This document shows, piece by piece, positions 5,885 to 6,732 of a DNA stretch of 6,732 nt (positions are counted from its first letter, which is position 1; the number at the start of each line of letters is the position of its first letter). A model generated the notes under the pieces. It was not told where the DNA came from. It saw only the letters and a program-made list of their open reading frames with translations, and made no database searches. The stretch comes from JBJXHB01 sp046160725 (lineage in GTDB: Bacteria > Pseudomonadota > Gammaproteobacteria > Burkholderiales > Burkholderiaceae_C). Made by a program: the position numbers and the translations under genes. The stretch is from contig JBJXHB010000383.1 in assembly GCA_046160725.1 (NCBI GenBank), positions 1-6,732 on the forward strand, written 5' to 3'.

Positions 5885-6732
5885 ATGAGTGAGACGGAAA
5901 TCGGGTTGGCCATGTCGCGCCGGATGGCGCTGCTCGGCGCAATGTTCAGCGTTGCAGGTTGTGGGGGTGGGGGTGGTGATTCCCCGGTACCTACCTCCCC
6001 TCCGCCAGCACCACCACCTGCGCCCAGCCTGGCCATATCGAGCGCCACGACCCAGGCCGTTGCCGGCGGCCCTGACATCGAGCTGTTGGCCACCGTGCTC
6101 GGCGCCTCCACACCGGTGGTTTGGTCCCTGTCCGGGCCCGGCAGGTTGAGTACGGAAGACGGCGCTGCCACCCGTTACACGCCTCCGCCTGCCGGCGACG
6201 TTCAGGCGTCCGTGCCCGCCACCATCGTCGCCAGTGCTCGAGAGTTGGAACGTTCGCTAGCCTTGACGGTGAACCCAGCACCTGGTGCGCCAGGCCCTGT
6301 GCCCGGTACTCGCTGGGAGATCGTCCGCTACCCGAAGGCTGGATTCGCCGACCTGCGTGAACTGAACGGGCGCCTGTACCTCGTCGGCAACGGGGGAATC
6401 CTGCACAGCCGGGATGGCATCCAGTGGACCGCATGCCCCACGCCCCCAGGTACTTACTACGCAATCGGCTCTGACGGCAGCCGATACATTGCCGTTGGTC
6501 GTCGTGTCTGCGCCAGCAGCACCGACGGATCCAACTGGACGACCTGGACGCCACCACCAGGCGAAGAACACCTCGCCGCAACTGGTGGCCAAGGGGTCTT
6601 CATCGCCGCCGGCAGCGGTGGGCTCTACCGGACCGTTGACGGCACTGCTTGGGAAGCGGTCGGTCCACCCGGCCTGGGACGTGCCTTGGCGGTCACATTC
6701 GGTGCGGGACGCTTTGTGGCCGTGGGCAACAC
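5885..6732 (+). CDS. Lipoprotein with Pro-rich linker, possible Ig-like region and Asp-box-like beta-propeller repeats, 3'-truncated
   Basis: The frame from the ATG at 5885 is open to the right edge (282 complete codons). The N-terminus has SRRMALLGAMFSVAGC, with a lipobox VAGC and the modified cysteine at residue 26. The twin Arg at 12-13 resembles but does not fully match a Tat motif. A Gly run and a Pro-rich linker (to ~47) lead to a region ~48-130 with the look of a bacterial Ig-like domain (LAISSATTQAVAGG, VVWSLSGPG, TRYTPP). From ~145 come repeats of 37-38 residues with the signature (S/T)xDGxxW: RDGIQW (Asp177), TDGSNW (Asp214), VDGTAW (Asp252), each preceded by strands such as YIAVG and FIAAG. 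These indicate a beta-propeller of the Asp-box/BNR or photosystem-stability-factor-like type. It is probably an envelope lipoprotein for binding; no catalytic residues can be claimed. Third-position GC over the first 60 codons is about 65%, well below glnS. Confidence 0.85.
   Translation, partial: MSETEIGLAMSRRMALLGAMFSVAGCGGGGGDSPVPTSPPPAPPPAPSLAISSATTQAVAGGPDIELLATVLGASTPVVWSLSGPGRLSTEDGAATRYTPPPAGDVQASVPATIVASARELERSLALTVNPAPGAPGPVPGTRWEIVRYPKAGFADLRELNGRLYLVGNGGILHSRDGIQWTACPTPPGTYYAIGSDGSRYIAVGRRVCASSTDGSNWTTWTPPPGEEHLAATGGQGVFIAAGSGGLYRTVDGTAWEAVGPPGLGRALAVTFGAGRFVAVGN

Noticed and set aside
4047..5942. Long minus-strand ORF of 631 codons
   Set aside because: It is the antisense shadow of glnS, with no recognisable motif and a Val/Gly/Ala/His-biased composition.
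1..6732. CRISPR array, tRNA, rRNA, insertion sequence ends, phage or defence genes
   Set aside because: On reading both strands I saw no regularly spaced direct repeats, no tRNA-like cloverleaf, no transposase motifs or terminal repeats, and no toxin-antitoxin or nuclease motifs.

Overview
The window is GC-rich (roughly 70%) with very strong G/C preference at third codon positions in its first three genes. Together with a bacterial-type glutaminyl-tRNA synthetase and a TAGAAT-style -10 box, this suggests a betaproteobacterium of the Burkholderiales (Rubrivivax/Leptothrix/Roseateles-like). That placement is inference from composition and protein flavour, not a database result.

Layout from left to right. 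(1) Bases 1-2360, plus strand: the 3' part of a large zinc-dependent metalloprotease of the DUF5117/Met-zincin (DUF4953) type, cut by the left edge. (2) Bases 2361-2608: an intergenic stretch with two tandem hairpins that look like a transcription stop, a third small hairpin, a weak promoter candidate and a 21-codon leader-like ORF. (3) Bases 2609-3595, plus: a 328-residue, lysine-rich, cysteine-free, mostly helical cytoplasmic protein that I do not recognise. (4) Bases 3596-4052: no intact gene that I can prove. Its first ~280 bases carry a minus-strand reading frame with strong codon bias and one membrane segment, probably a gene remnant. The rest is the glnS upstream region, with two small inverted repeats, a TAGAAT box and a 27-codon ORF that overlaps the glnS start as ATGA. 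(5) Bases 4053-5834, plus: complete glnS. (6) Bases 5885 to the right edge, plus: the 5' part of a lipoprotein gene with a Pro-rich linker, a possible Ig-like region and Asp-box-like beta-propeller repeats. It has a weaker codon bias than its neighbours.

The four genes share a strand but do not form an obvious pathway. One is a secreted or periplasmic protease, one an orphan helical protein, one a translation enzyme and one a surface lipoprotein. The intergenic hairpins and promoter-like signals suggest that at least the first three are separate transcription units. I see no CRISPR array, tRNA, rRNA, insertion sequence, phage gene or recognisable defence system. The least explained parts are the orphan lysine-rich protein and the broken minus-strand frame that abuts its 3' end.
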